DNA from: Streptomyces parvulus
GTDB taxonomy: Bacteria; Actinomycetota; Actinomycetes; Streptomycetales; Streptomycetaceae
Assembly (NCBI RefSeq): GCF_014648855.1
Contig: NZ_BMRX01000011.1
Coordinates: 186,001-250,000, forward strand
Reading direction: 5' to 3'
DNA: 64,000 bases
Part shown: in pieces, positions 42,100 through 50,723 of the stretch
Numbering within the stretch: position 1 is the first letter of the stretch
Layout of the letters: each line of letters begins with the position of its first letter
Notes under the pieces: model-generated
What the model was told of the DNA's origin: nothing
The model's input: only the letters and a program-made list of their open reading frames with translations
Database searches by the model: none
Translations under genes and position numbers: made by a program

Positions 42100-45039
42100 T
42101 CAGTACGCGGGGAGGGTCCGCGGTCCGAGGTCGTCCCTGGCGGGCGGGGGCGCGAGCCGGACGGAGGCGCCGAGGACGCTCAGGCCGTGCGGCGCCACCA
42201 CCACCGGTTCCAGGGTGACGGCGACGACCTCGGGGTGGTCGTCCACCAGTCGGGAGACCCGCAGCAGCAGCTCCTCCAGGGCGGGTGCGTCGACCGGAGC
42301 CGAACCGCGCCAGCCGAAGAGGAGGGGTGCCGTGCGGATCGAGCGGATCAGCGAGGTTGCGTCGCGGTCGGTGACCGGAATCAGCCGGTGGGCCGTGTCG
42401 CCGAGCAGCTGGGTGGCGGCGCCGGCCAGCCCGAAGGAGAGCACCGCGCCGGCCGCCGGGTCGATGACGGCCCGTACGACGGTGTCGACGCCGCGCGGGG
42501 CCATGCCCTGCACCACCGGGCGCAGCTCTGCGGGCTTGCCGAACAGGTCGGTCAACTCGGCGTACGCCCGGCGCAGTTGCTCCTCGTCCGCGAGGTCGAG
42601 GCGGACGCCGCCCAGGTCGGCGCGGTGGCGCAGGTGGGGAGCGGTGGCCTTGAGGGCGACGGGGTAGCCGATCGCTCGCGCGGCGGAGGCGGCCTCGTCG
42701 GGGCCGGGGGCGGGCAGCGCGCGGTGGACCTCGACGCCGTACCTGCCGAGCAGCTCGCAGGTCTCCGCCGCGCCGAGGGTGAGCCCCTGCCCGCGCGCGA
42801 GGTGGCCGGCTATCTGCTCGGCGGCGCCCTTCTCGTCGATGTCCTCGTACTCCGGGACCTTGCCGGGGTCCGCGGCGTCGCGGCGCCACTGGGCGTAGGA
42901 GACGGCCTCGGCCAGGGCGCGTACCGCGCGTTCGGCGGCGGGGTAGGCCGGGATGAGGCGGGTGCCGTCGCCGCTGCCGGGAGCGGGGGCCACAGGCGGG
43001 GAGTCGGTGCCCGCGGGGGTGGGGCGCCGACCGGCGGCGGAGGCTTCCCGGGGTTCGGAGCCGTCGGGCCGCTCGGGTGCCGTCGGCGCTCCGGTGCCGG
43101 CGGGCGGCGGTGTGCGGGGTGCGTCCGCGGGCCGCGGTGTGCCGGGGGCCTCCGGGGGCGGCTGCGGCGCGGTGCTGGCCGCGGCCGAGAGGGCTTCCGC
43201 GAGGCCGCCCAGTTCCACGTGGACCACGAGGACCGGCTTGGCGGGCACCGCGGCCGCCGCCGAGCGCAGCGCCTCGGCCAGCGCGGCGTCCCCGGACGGC
43301 CCCTCCCCCACCGTCGGGATGGCGGTCACCACGACCGCGTCGCACGTGTCGTCGGCGAGGGCCCGGGAGAGGGCGGCGTGGAAGTCGTCCGCGGAGGCCG
43401 CCGTGGTGAGGTCGCGCGGCGGGTGCGGCCGCAGCCCCTCGGAGAGGCACGCGTCGTAGGTCAGGAGCCCGAGTGATTCGGAGTTCCCCAGGATGGCGAC
43501 CCGCGGTCCGGCGGGCAGCGGCTGACGGGCGAGCAGCAGCCCGACGTCCACCAGGTCGGTGATCGTGTCGACCCGGATGACGCCGGCCTGCCGCAGCAGT
43601 GCGGAGACCGTGGCGTGCGGCAGGCGTGTCGCCCGTACGGCGTGGCCCTGGGGTGCCACTCCGCCGTGGCGGGCGCCCTGCACCACGACCAGAGGCTTGG
43701 CCGCCGCCGTGCGGCGCGCCAGGCGGGTGAACTTGCGCGGGTTGCCGATGGACTCCAAGTACATCAGCGCGACGTCGGTCCGCGGGTCGTCGTACCAGTA
43801 CTGGAGGACGTCGTTGCCGGACACGTCGGCCCGGTTGCCGGAGGAGACGAAGGTCGACACGCCGGTGACGCCGGTGACCCCGCCGCCGCGCCGGTGCAGG
43901 CGGGACAGCAGGGCGATGCCGATGGCGCCGGACTGGGCGAAGAGGCCGATCCGTCCGGGCCGGGGCATCTCGGGGGCGAGGGAGGCGTTGAGCCGGACCT
44001 CGGGCGAGGTGTTGATGATGCCGAAGGCGTTGGGGCCGATGATCCGCATGCCGTAGGTGCGGGCCTGGCGCACCAGGGCCCGCTGGCGCTCGCGTCCGTC
44101 GGCTCCGCCGTCGGCGTATCCGGCGGAGACCACCACCAGTCCCTGCACGCCGTGCTCGCCGCACTCGGTCACCACCTCGGGGACCTGCTCGGCCGGGACG
44201 GTGACCACCGCGAGGTCGACGGGGCCCTCGATGTCCCGCACCGAGCGGCGGGCGGGCACCCCGTCGAGGTCGGTCAGGCCGGTGGCGAACGCCTTGTTCA
44301 CGGCGTAGAGGCGGCCGGTGTAGCCCGCGTCCCGGATGTTGCCGAGGACGCTGCGGCCGACACCGCCCGGGGTGCGGCCGGTGCCGACGACCGCGACCGA
44401 GCCCGGCTGGAGCAGGCGCTGGACGGAACGGGCCTCCGCGCGGTGCTCGCGCGCGTACTGCACGGCGAGGGAGCGGTCGGTGGGTTCGAGATCGAACTCC
44501 AGCCGGACCACACCGTCCTCGAAGCTGCGCTTCTGGGTGTAGCCGGCGTCCATGAACACCTTGATCATCTTGGTGTTGGCGGGCAGCACCTCGGCGGCGA
44601 AGCGGCGGATCCCGCGCTCGCGGGCGACGGCGGCGATGTGCTCCAGGAGCGCCGACGCGACACCCCGGCCCTGGTGGGCGTCCTGGACGAGGAAGGCGAC
44701 CTCGGCCTCGTCGGCCGGGGCGGAGGCAGGCGTTCCACCGGGGCCGATGCGGTCGTAGCGTACGGTGGCGATGAACTCGCCGCCGATGGTGGCCGCGAGT
44801 CCCACCCGGTCCACGAAGTCGTGGTGGGTGAAGCGGTGGACGTCCTTGGCGGACAGGCGAGGGTACGGCGCGAAGAAGCGGTAGTACTTCGACTCGTCGG
44901 ACACCTGCTCGTAGAAGCTGACCAGGCGCTCGGCGTCATCGACGGTGATGGGGCGGACGCGCGCGGTGCCGCCGTCGCGCAGCACCACGTCGGCTTCCCA
45001 GTGGGCGGGGTACTCGTGCCGGTCCGACGAGGTCTGCAT
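42100..45039 (-). CDS. Protein N-acetyltransferase of Pat type: GNAT fused to acyl-CoA synthetase (NDP-forming)-like domains
   Basis: A 979-residue protein. The N-terminal GNAT domain spans about residues 20-190 (RVRPITVDDAERLVSFYEQV, then QDAHQGRGVASALLEHIAAV as motif A). Next come CoA-binding and succinyl-CoA-ligase-like regions (VAVVGTGRTPGGVGRSVLGN, then IGPNAFGIINTSP and FAQSGAIGIALL). An ~80-residue Pro/Ala-rich linker (TAPQPPPEAPGTPRPADAP) precedes an ATP-grasp-like domain (VALKATAPHLRHRADLGGVR). Proteins with this composition acetylate acyl-CoA synthetases on lysine. Having GNAT at the N-terminus corresponds to the arrangement reported for Streptomyces PatA, opposite to enterobacterial Pat. 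Confidence 0.85.
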   Translation of the reverse strand: MQTSSDRHEYPAHWEADVVLRDGGTARVRPITVDDAERLVSFYEQVSDESKYYRFFAPYPRLSAKDVHRFTHHDFVDRVGLAATIGGEFIATVRYDRIGPGGTPASAPADEAEVAFLVQDAHQGRGVASALLEHIAAVARERGIRRFAAEVLPANTKMIKVFMDAGYTQKRSFEDGVVRLEFDLEPTDRSLAVQYAREHRAEARSVQRLLQPGSVAVVGTGRTPGGVGRSVLGNIRDAGYTGRLYAVNKAFATGLTDLDGVPARRSVRDIEGPVDLAVVTVPAEQVPEVVTECGEHGVQGLVVVSAGYADGGADGRERQRALVRQARTYGMRIIGPNAFGIINTSPEVRLNASLAPEMPRPGRIGLFAQSGAIGIALLSRLHRRGGGVTGVTGVSTFVSSGNRADVSGNDVLQYWYDDPRTDVALMYLESIGNPRKFTRLARRTAAAKPLVVVQGARHGGVAPQGHAVRATRLPHATVSALLRQAGVIRVDTITDLVDVGLLLARQPLPAGPRVAILGNSESLGLLTYDACLSEGLRPHPPRDLTTAASADDFHAALSRALADDTCDAVVVTAIPTVGEGPSGDAALAEALRSAAAAVPAKPVLVVHVELGGLAEALSAAASTAPQPPPEAPGTPRPADAPRTPPPAGTGAPTAPERPDGSEPREASAAGRRPTPAGTDSPPVAPAPGSGDGTRLIPAYPAAERAVRALAEAVSYAQWRRDAADPGKVPEYEDIDEKGAAEQIAGHLARGQGLTLGAAETCELLGRYGVEVHRALPAPGPDEAASAARAIGYPVALKATAPHLRHRADLGGVRLDLADEEQLRRAYAELTDLFGKPAELRPVVQGMAPRGVDTVVRAVIDPAAGAVLSFGLAGAATQLLGDTAHRLIPVTDRDATSLIRSIRTAPLLFGWRGSAPVDAPALEELLLRVSRLVDDHPEVVAVTLEPVVVAPHGLSVLGASVRLAPPPARDDLGPRTLPAY

Positions 45040-45174
45040 GGGCCCCAGACTACGGCTCGCGTATGACAACGGCGCGGGGCAGTCTGTGGGGGACACACAC
45101 ACCGGACCGAGGCCGCGGTCCGGCCACCGCGGGGACGGCTCACGGTCGTCCCGGCATGCTTCACGATGTGGGAA

Positions 45175-45204
45175 ACTGGTCTAGACAACACTGGTCTAGA
45201 CAAC
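45175..45204. promoter_or_regulatory. Tandem DasR-type operators (dre) upstream of ptsH
   Basis: Two exact, abutting copies of ACTGGTCTAGACAAC (45175-45189 and 45190-45204). Each contains TGGTCTAGAC, the left part of the DasR consensus ACTGGTCTAGACCAGT. DasR (GntR family, GlcNAc-responsive) is known to repress pts genes in Streptomyces. The pair ends 35 bp before the ptsH start. Confidence 0.88.
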
Positions 45205-45239
45205 CTCAACGCCTCTGAACACCTGAAGGGCAGCATCAC

Positions 45240-45521
45240 ATGGCTGAGCGCCGCGTCAACGTCGGCTGGGCCGAGGGTCTCCACGCCCGCCCCGCCTCCA
45301 TCTTCGTCCGAGCCGCCACGGCCACCGGCGTCCCGGTCACGATCGCCAAGGCCGACGGCTCCCCCGTCAACGCGGCCTCCATGCTGGCCGTCCTCGGCCT
45401 CGGCGCCCAGGGCGGCGAGGAGATCGTCCTCGCCTCCGACGCCGAGGGCGCGGACGTCGCCCTGGACCGGCTGGCGAAGCTGGTCGCCGAGGGGCTCGAG
45501 GAGCTTCCCGAGACCGTCTGA
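45240..45521 (+). CDS. ptsH: HPr phosphocarrier protein of the PTS
   Basis: A 93-residue HPr with the active His15 in WAEGLHARPASIFVRAA, plus a Ser-region NAASMLAVLGLGAQGGEEI. It passes phosphate from enzyme I to EIIA components of the sugar phosphotransferase system; in Streptomyces mainly for N-acetylglucosamine and fructose. Length matches S. coelicolor HPr. Two DasR-type boxes lie upstream and a strong terminator follows, so it is monocistronic. Confidence 0.95.
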   Translation: MAERRVNVGWAEGLHARPASIFVRAATATGVPVTIAKADGSPVNAASMLAVLGLGAQGGEEIVLASDAEGADVALDRLAKLVAEGLEELPETV

Positions 45522-45534
45522 CGGACAGCAGCAC

Positions 45535-45574
45535 GAGAAAAGGCCCGCCGGGACCGCCGGACGGGCCTTTTCTC
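45535..45574 (+). terminator. Rho-independent terminator of ptsH
   Basis: Perfect 13-bp arms GAGAAAAGGCCCG / CGGGCCTTTTCTC enclosing 14 bases; the downstream arm contains TTTT. It may act for the convergent GntR gene as well. Confidence 0.88.
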
Positions 45575-45648
45575 TTTCTGGCGCCTGGAATTCGAGCAGC
45601 GGAAAACAACCCCTCGGAATTTCCCCCTCTTTGTATACGGCGCCCGTG

Positions 45649-46344
45649 TTAATGACGCAGGCTCGCCGTGTTTACGGGACGTTGCGAGTTCCTCACACGC
45701 TCAGTCCTCTCCGCGCCGGAGGTGAATCGCAGCCGGTGTCCGGGCGCCGAGCGCTCGGCGTGCAGCGCCATGAGCGCCCGCGCGCGTTCACCGTCCCCCC
45801 GGGCCACCGCGTCGAGGATCGCCCCGTGCTCGGCCCAGTACTCCACGGGCCCGGCCGGCGCGTCCACGTCGTACATCCAGGCGATCTTGTGGCGCAGCTG
45901 GGTCAGCAGGGCCGTCAGGGAGGGGCTGCCGGCCGCCTGGGCGAGCGTCTCGTGGAACCAGCCGCCCAGGGAGCGCAGGTCCTCGCCGCCGCCCTGCCTG
46001 GCGCGTTCCTGCCCGAGCCGGACCAGCCCCCGCAACACCTTGAGGTGGGCGTCGGTCCGGCGCCGGGCGGCACGGGCGGCACCGAGGGGCTCCAGCAGCG
46101 TGCGCGACTCCAGCAGGTCGGCGGCCTCCTGCTCCGTCGGTTCCGCGACGCACGCGCCCGCGTGGCGCCGGGTCACCACGAAGCCCTCGGCCTCCAGGGT
46201 GCGCAGCGCCTCGCGGACGGGGACGCGGGAGACGCCGTAGCGGCGGGCGAGGATCTCCTCGGTGAGCCGGCCCCCGCGCGCGTGGACGCCGGCGACGATG
46301 TCGTCCCGGATGGCCGTGCACACAGAATGCGCCGGAATTCGCAT
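45649..46344 (-). CDS. GntR-family (FadR/FCD) transcriptional regulator
   Basis: A 231-residue regulator. The winged helix (residues 1-75) includes AIRDDIVAGVHARGGRLTEE, RRYGVSRVPVREALRTLEAE and the wing GFVVTRRHAGACV. The FCD effector domain has helical motifs (LLESRTLLEPLGAARAARRR, then FHETLAQAAGSPSLTALL, then HGAILDAVARGDGERARALM with the metal-ligand His). The ligand is probably an organic acid. Convergent with ptsH; upstream there is a 145-bp region before the M23 terminator. Confidence 0.9.
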   Translation of the reverse strand: MRIPAHSVCTAIRDDIVAGVHARGGRLTEEILARRYGVSRVPVREALRTLEAEGFVVTRRHAGACVAEPTEQEAADLLESRTLLEPLGAARAARRRTDAHLKVLRGLVRLGQERARQGGGEDLRSLGGWFHETLAQAAGSPSLTALLTQLRHKIAWMYDVDAPAGPVEYWAEHGAILDAVARGDGERARALMALHAERSAPGHRLRFTSGAERTERVRNSQRPVNTASLRH

Positions 46345-46498
46345 GACCGACCTCCGCCTTAATCCCCGTGAAACGCCGCCGTTTGACGTCTTTCCGCGAC
46401 TCTAGGCCAAGCAGGCGGATATTCCGACGGCGGGGCGGATTTCATGGATATTTTTTGGCCGTCGGCGGGGGCCGCATGTGCGCTCGGAAACCAAAAGA

Positions 46499-46519
46499 CC
46501 CCGGCTCGGTGAGCCGGGG
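46499..46519 (-). terminator. Terminator of the M23 peptidase gene
   Basis: Read on the minus strand: CCCCGGCTC, ACC loop, GAGCCGGGG, then TCTTTT. The 9-bp perfect stem with T-tract starts 38 bp after the stop codon of the peptidase. Confidence 0.85.
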
Positions 46520-46556
46520 CCTTTCAGGAGGCTGGTGCCCGTGGGGCCGTCCGCCG

Positions 46557-47321
46557 TCAGACGTCGACGCCGTGCGCGCGGAGGTAGGCGACGGGGTCCA
46601 TGTCCGAGCCGTACTCCTGGCCCGTGCGCGCCTCGAAGTGCAGGTGGGGCCCGGTGACGTTGCCGGTCGCGCCGGAGAGGCCGATCTGCTGACCGGGTTC
46701 GACCGACTGGCCGACCGAGACTCCGACGGAGGACAGGTGCCCGTACTGCGTGTACGTGCCGTCGTGCATCTTGATCACGACCTGGTTGCCGTACGCCCCG
46801 CCCCAGCCGGCCTCGACGACGGTGCCGACGCCGACGGCGTGCACCGTGGTGCCGCTGGAGGCGTGGAAGTCGATGCCGGTGTGGCTGCCGGAGGACCACA
46901 GCGAGCTGCCGGCCTGGTACGCGGTGGAGACGTAGGACGCGGTGATCGGCGGGACGAAGGTGTTGAGGCGCTTGCGCTCCGCCTCCCGCGCGGCGCGCTC
47001 CTTGGCCTCGCGCGCCTCCTTGGCGGCCTCGGCGGCACGCTCGCGGGCGGCCTCCTGGGCCGCCTCACGGGCCGCGGCGTCCGCGGCCGCCTGCCGCTGG
47101 GCGAGGGCCTGGGCGTCGATCTCCTCTGCTATGGAGTCGCCGATGCTGACGACCGGGGTGATGCCGCTCCGCTCCACCTCGGGCTCGGCGGCGAGCGCCG
47201 GAGCGGCGAGGCTGCCGACGACGCCGGTGGTGGCGAGGGCCGCGACACCCGCCGCGCGGGCGGTGCTGCGGTGCATCCTGCCGGGACGCCGGTGCTTCCC
47301 GGTGGCGCGCGTGAACGCCAT
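46557..47321 (-). CDS. Secreted M23-family (LytM) endopeptidase with coiled-coil N-terminus
   Basis: A 254-residue exported protein. A twin-charged signal peptide (RPGRMHRSTARAAGVAALA, then ALAAE) ends near residue 45. An Ala/Glu/Arg coiled coil of about 60 residues follows (AAREAAQEAARERAAEAAKE). The catalytic M23 domain (about 135-250) has zinc ligands in SGSHTGIDFHASSG (H-x3-D) and GPHLHFEAR (H-x-H). It cuts peptidoglycan cross-links, and so functions in growth or germination. A c-di-AMP riboswitch in its 5' leader is clearly visible. Confidence 0.93.
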   Translation of the reverse strand: MAFTRATGKHRRPGRMHRSTARAAGVAALATTGVVGSLAAPALAAEPEVERSGITPVVSIGDSIAEEIDAQALAQRQAAADAAAREAAQEAARERAAEAAKEAREAKERAAREAERKRLNTFVPPITASYVSTAYQAGSSLWSSGSHTGIDFHASSGTTVHAVGVGTVVEAGWGGAYGNQVVIKMHDGTYTQYGHLSSVGVSVGQSVEPGQQIGLSGATGNVTGPHLHFEARTGQEYGSDMDPVAYLRAHGVDV

Positions 47322-47344
47322 GTAGAGGCTGGTCCTTTCCTTCC

Positions 47345-47500
47345 CTCTCGCCTACCGGGTTAGCTGACGGGTTCGGAGCAGGAAGGTCTCCTACGGGCCC
47401 CCTCGCGACACGCGCGGGCGTCCGATTCACCCCAGGGACTGCGGTGGGTCCCCGGCTCCCCTGGCTCGCGCCATGCGGGGACTCGGCGATGACTGTCCGG
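47345..47500 (-). ncRNA. ydaO-type c-di-AMP riboswitch in the leader of the M23 peptidase gene
   Basis: On the minus strand the conserved elements appear in order: GAGTCCCCGC, then AGCCGGGGACCCACCGC, then CTGGGGTGAATC, then GTAGGAGACCTTCCTGCTCC, then GAACCCGTCAGCTAACCCGG and TAGGCGAGAGGGAAGG. This is the standard ydaO-yuaA sequence logo. The RNA lies 20-180 bases ahead of the start at 47321. Such switches turn genes off when c-di-AMP is high; in Streptomyces they control cell-wall hydrolases such as rpfA. Confidence 0.93.
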
Positions 47501-47641
47501 TGCCGCGGGTGCGGCGCACTGCCTGACGAACAGCCCGGATGACGCTAAACGCGACTGTGTTCAATTCTCAAACGCAACAGGTCTTTTGTAGCGCATGCCA
47601 CAGGGCAGACGGGCAGCACTCCCTCAATTCGGACAAACGGC

Positions 47642-47671
47642 GGCCCCGGTGACACTCCGGTCACCGGGGCC
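47642..47671 (-). terminator. Terminator of the M16 protease operon
   Basis: Perfect 12-bp stem GGCCCCGGTGAC / GTCACCGGGGCC with a 6-nt loop, located 18 bp after the second M16 gene stop. Confidence 0.8.
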
Positions 47672-47688
47672 TCTTCACGCGCGTGCCG

Positions 47689-49077
47689 CTACTCGGCGGC
47701 CACCACGGTGACTTCACCGATGCCGAGGGCCTCGACGGGCTCCTTGATCTGCGACGCGTCGCCGACGAGGACGGTCACCAGGCGGTCCACCGGGAAGGCG
47801 TTCACGACCGCCGCGGTGGCCTCCACGGTGCCCGTGGCGGCCAGTTGACGGTAGAGCGTGGCCTGGTAGTCGTCGGGCAGGTGCTGCTCGACCTGGTCGG
47901 CCAGGGTGCTCGCCACGGCCGCGGCCGTCTCGTACTTCAGCGGCGCCACCCCCACCAGGTTCTGCACGGCCACGTCGCGCTCGGCGTCGGTGAGCCCCTC
48001 CGCGGCGAGCTTGCGCAGCACCGTCCACAGGTCGTCGAGGGCGGGACCGGTGTTGGGCGTGTCGACGGAGCCGCTGATGGCGAGCATGGCGGCACCGGTG
48101 CCGTCCGGCGCGGACCGCAGCACCTGGCCGAACGCCCGTACGCCGTAGGTGTAGCCCTTCTCCTCGCGCAGGACGCGGTCCAGGCGGGAGGTGAGGGTGC
48201 CGCCGAGGCAGTAGGTGCCGAGCACCTGCGCCGGCCACACCCGGTCGTGCCGGTCGGAACCGGTGCGGCCGATCAGCAACTGCGTCTGCACGGCGCCGGG
48301 ACGGTCCACGATGACGACCCGGCCGCGGTCGTCGGCGGTGACCGGCGGCACGGGGCGCGGCTCGGCCGCGGAGCCGGTCCACGCGCCCAGGGTGTCGCCG
48401 AGCAGGGCGTCCAGGTCGAGGCCGGTGAGGTCGCCGACGACCACGGCGGTGGCCGTGGCGGGGCGGACGTGCTTCTCGTAGAAGGCGCGTACGGAACCGG
48501 AGTCGATGGCCGCGACCGTCTCCTCGGTGCCCTGGCGCGGGCGGGACATGCGCGTGCCGGCCGGGAACAGCTCCCTGGAGAGTTCCTTGGCCGCGCGGCG
48601 GGCCGGGTTGGCCAGCTCGTGCGGGATCTCGTCGAGGCGGTTGCGGACCAGCCGCTCGACCTCACCGTCCGCGAAGGCGGGTGCCCTGAGGGCGTCGGCG
48701 AGAAGGCCGAGGGCCTTGGCGAGGCGCGAGGCGGGCACCTCCAGGCTGAGCCGGACGCCGGGGTGGTCGGCGTGGGCGTCCAGGGTGGCACCGCAGCGCT
48801 CCAGCTCGGCGGCGAAGTCCTCGGCGGAGTGCTTGTCGGTGCCCTCGGAGAAGGCGCGCGCCATGATCGTGGCGACGCCGTCGAGACCGGCGGGCTCGGC
48901 GTCCAGGGGCGCGTCGAGGAGCACCTCCACGGCGACGACCTGCTGGCCGGGGCGATGGCACCGCAGTACCGTCAGCCCGTTGTCGAGGCTGCCGCGGCCG
49001 GGCTCCGGGAACGCCCACGGCTTGGGCTCGCCGGCCTGCGGCTGGGAGTGGAAGTCCATCGTGGCGAGCTCGGTCAC
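47689..49077 (-). CDS. M16-family peptidase-like protein, non-catalytic partner
   Basis: A 462-residue member of the M16 (insulinase) family. Both half-domains are recognisable (LDNGLTVLRCHRPGQQVVAV, then FAAELERCGATLDAHADHPG, and the second-half GTYCLGGTLTSRLDRVLREE). The HxxEH zinc motif is absent, as in the beta subunits of mitochondrial-type processing peptidases. The GTG start overlaps the upstream M16 stop (GTGA), so the two form a heterodimeric unit. Probably cytosolic; function in peptide processing is inferred. Confidence 0.88.
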   Translation of the reverse strand: MTELATMDFHSQPQAGEPKPWAFPEPGRGSLDNGLTVLRCHRPGQQVVAVEVLLDAPLDAEPAGLDGVATIMARAFSEGTDKHSAEDFAAELERCGATLDAHADHPGVRLSLEVPASRLAKALGLLADALRAPAFADGEVERLVRNRLDEIPHELANPARRAAKELSRELFPAGTRMSRPRQGTEETVAAIDSGSVRAFYEKHVRPATATAVVVGDLTGLDLDALLGDTLGAWTGSAAEPRPVPPVTADDRGRVVIVDRPGAVQTQLLIGRTGSDRHDRVWPAQVLGTYCLGGTLTSRLDRVLREEKGYTYGVRAFGQVLRSAPDGTGAAMLAISGSVDTPNTGPALDDLWTVLRKLAAEGLTDAERDVAVQNLVGVAPLKYETAAAVASTLADQVEQHLPDDYQATLYRQLAATGTVEATAAVVNAFPVDRLVTVLVGDASQIKEPVEALGIGEVTVVAAE

Positions 49078-50423
49078 TTGGCCGCCTCCTCGTTCTCGTC
49101 GGTGGCGTCGGCGTCGGTGGGGGCGGTGGGCTCGTAGACGAGCACCGCGCGGTTGTCGGGGCGCAGGCGGGCCTTGGCGACCTCCTGGACCTCCTCGGCC
49201 GTCACTTCGAGCACGCGCTGCACGGCGGTGAGGGCGAGCTGCGGGTCGCCGAACAGCACGGCGTACCGGCACAGTTCGTCGGCCCGGCCGGCGACCGTGC
49301 CGAGCCGGTCCAGCCACTCGCGCTCCAGCTGTGCCTGGGCGCGCTCCATCTCCTCGGCGGTGGGGCCCTCCTCGGCGAACCGGGCCAGCTCCTCGTCGAT
49401 GGCGGTCTCGATGACCGGGACCTCCACGTCGCCGGAGGTCTTGACGTCCAGCCAGCCCAGGGAGGGCGCCCCGGCGAGCCGCAGCAGGCCGAAGCCGGCG
49501 GCGACGGCGGTGCGGTCGCGGCGCACCAGCCGGTTGTAGAGGCGGGAGGACTCGCCGCCGCCCAGGACGGTGAGCGCCAGGTCGGCCGCGTCGCACGCAC
49601 GCGTGCCGTCCTCCGGGAGCCGGTAGGCCGCCATCAGGGCGCGGGCCGGGACCTCCTCCTCGACGACCTCGCGCAACTGCGCCCCCATGACGTCGGGCAG
49701 GGAGCCGTCCCGGGGAGGCTGCTTGCCGTCGTGCGAGGCGATGGAGCCGAAGTACTTCTCGATCCAGGCGAGCGTCTGCTCGGGGTCGATGTCGCCGACG
49801 ACCGACAGCACCGCGTTGTTCGGCGCGTAGTAGGTGCGGAAGAAGGCGCGGGCGTCCTCCAGGGTGGCCGCGTCCAGGTCGGCCATGGAACCGATCGGCG
49901 TGTGGTGGTAGGGGTGGCCCTCCGGGTAGGCGAGGGCGGTCAGCTTCTCGAAGGCCGTGCCGTAGGGGACGTTGTCGTAGCGCTGGCGGCGCTCGTTCTT
50001 GACGACGTCCCGCTGGTTCTCCATGGACTCCTCGTCCAGGGCGGACAGCAGGGAACCCATGCGGTCGGCCTCGAGCCAGAGGGCGAGCTCCAGCTGGTGG
50101 GCGGGCATGGTCTCGAAGTAGTTGGTCCGCTCGAAGCTGGTGGTGCCGTTGAGGGAGCCGCCGGCGCCCTGCACCAGCTCGAAGTGGCCGTTGCCCTTGA
50201 CCTGGGCGGAGCCCTGGAACATGAGGTGCTCGAAGAGGTGAGCCAGGCCGGTGCGTCCCTTGACCTCGTGGCGGGAGCCGACGTCGTACCAGAGGCACAC
50301 TGCGGCGACCGGGGTCAGGTGGTCCTCGGAGAGCACCACGCGCAGGCCGTTGGCCAGGCGGTGCTCGGTCGCTGTCAGGCCGCCGGAGCCTGCCTGGGCT
50401 GTGGCCGTGTGACCCATGGGCAT
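49074..50423 (-). CDS. M16-family zinc peptidase, catalytic subunit
   Basis: A 449-residue peptidase with the inverted zinc motif HLFEH in GRTGLAHLFEHLMFQGS, and downstream ENQRDVVKNERRQRYDN carrying the third ligand Glu. NYFETMPAHQLELALWLEAD is typical of the family. ATG 50423 is preferred (AAGGGA five bases upstream); the next ATG (50417) is two codons later. With its non-catalytic partner it would make an alpha/beta pair. Confidence 0.9.
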   Translation of the reverse strand: MPMGHTATAQAGSGGLTATEHRLANGLRVVLSEDHLTPVAAVCLWYDVGSRHEVKGRTGLAHLFEHLMFQGSAQVKGNGHFELVQGAGGSLNGTTSFERTNYFETMPAHQLELALWLEADRMGSLLSALDEESMENQRDVVKNERRQRYDNVPYGTAFEKLTALAYPEGHPYHHTPIGSMADLDAATLEDARAFFRTYYAPNNAVLSVVGDIDPEQTLAWIEKYFGSIASHDGKQPPRDGSLPDVMGAQLREVVEEEVPARALMAAYRLPEDGTRACDAADLALTVLGGGESSRLYNRLVRRDRTAVAAGFGLLRLAGAPSLGWLDVKTSGDVEVPVIETAIDEELARFAEEGPTAEEMERAQAQLEREWLDRLGTVAGRADELCRYAVLFGDPQLALTAVQRVLEVTAEEVQEVAKARLRPDNRAVLVYEPTAPTDADATDENEEAAK

Positions 50424-50723
50424 GTACGTCCCTTCGATCGCGGAATACTTGGCGGAATCATTGGGCGGAACTGCGGAATTCCGCCGATCCTGCCACTGTA
50501 TGCAAGCGTGCGGGGCCCCGGTGGAGTTCCCGGGCCGCGTACGCCGAGAGCGAGAACGGGGTTGGCGGCCCGCCGGGGACGGGGAGGCGGGGCGAGGGCG
50601 TACCCTGCGGGCAGCGCCGGGCCGGGCAGCCCGTGTCGGGTCCTGGTCGGTGGCTGTCAGTGCCGCAGTCCACAATGGACGGCGTCAGATCACCGTTCAC
50701 GCTTCAGCAAGGAGCCGGCAGCG

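Noticed and set aside
49731..50700. N-terminal extension of parC by 331 codons
   Set aside because: The extension is antisense to the M16 gene and composed of Gly/Val/Arg; ATG 50724 has AAGGAG and the canonical GyrA/ParC start.
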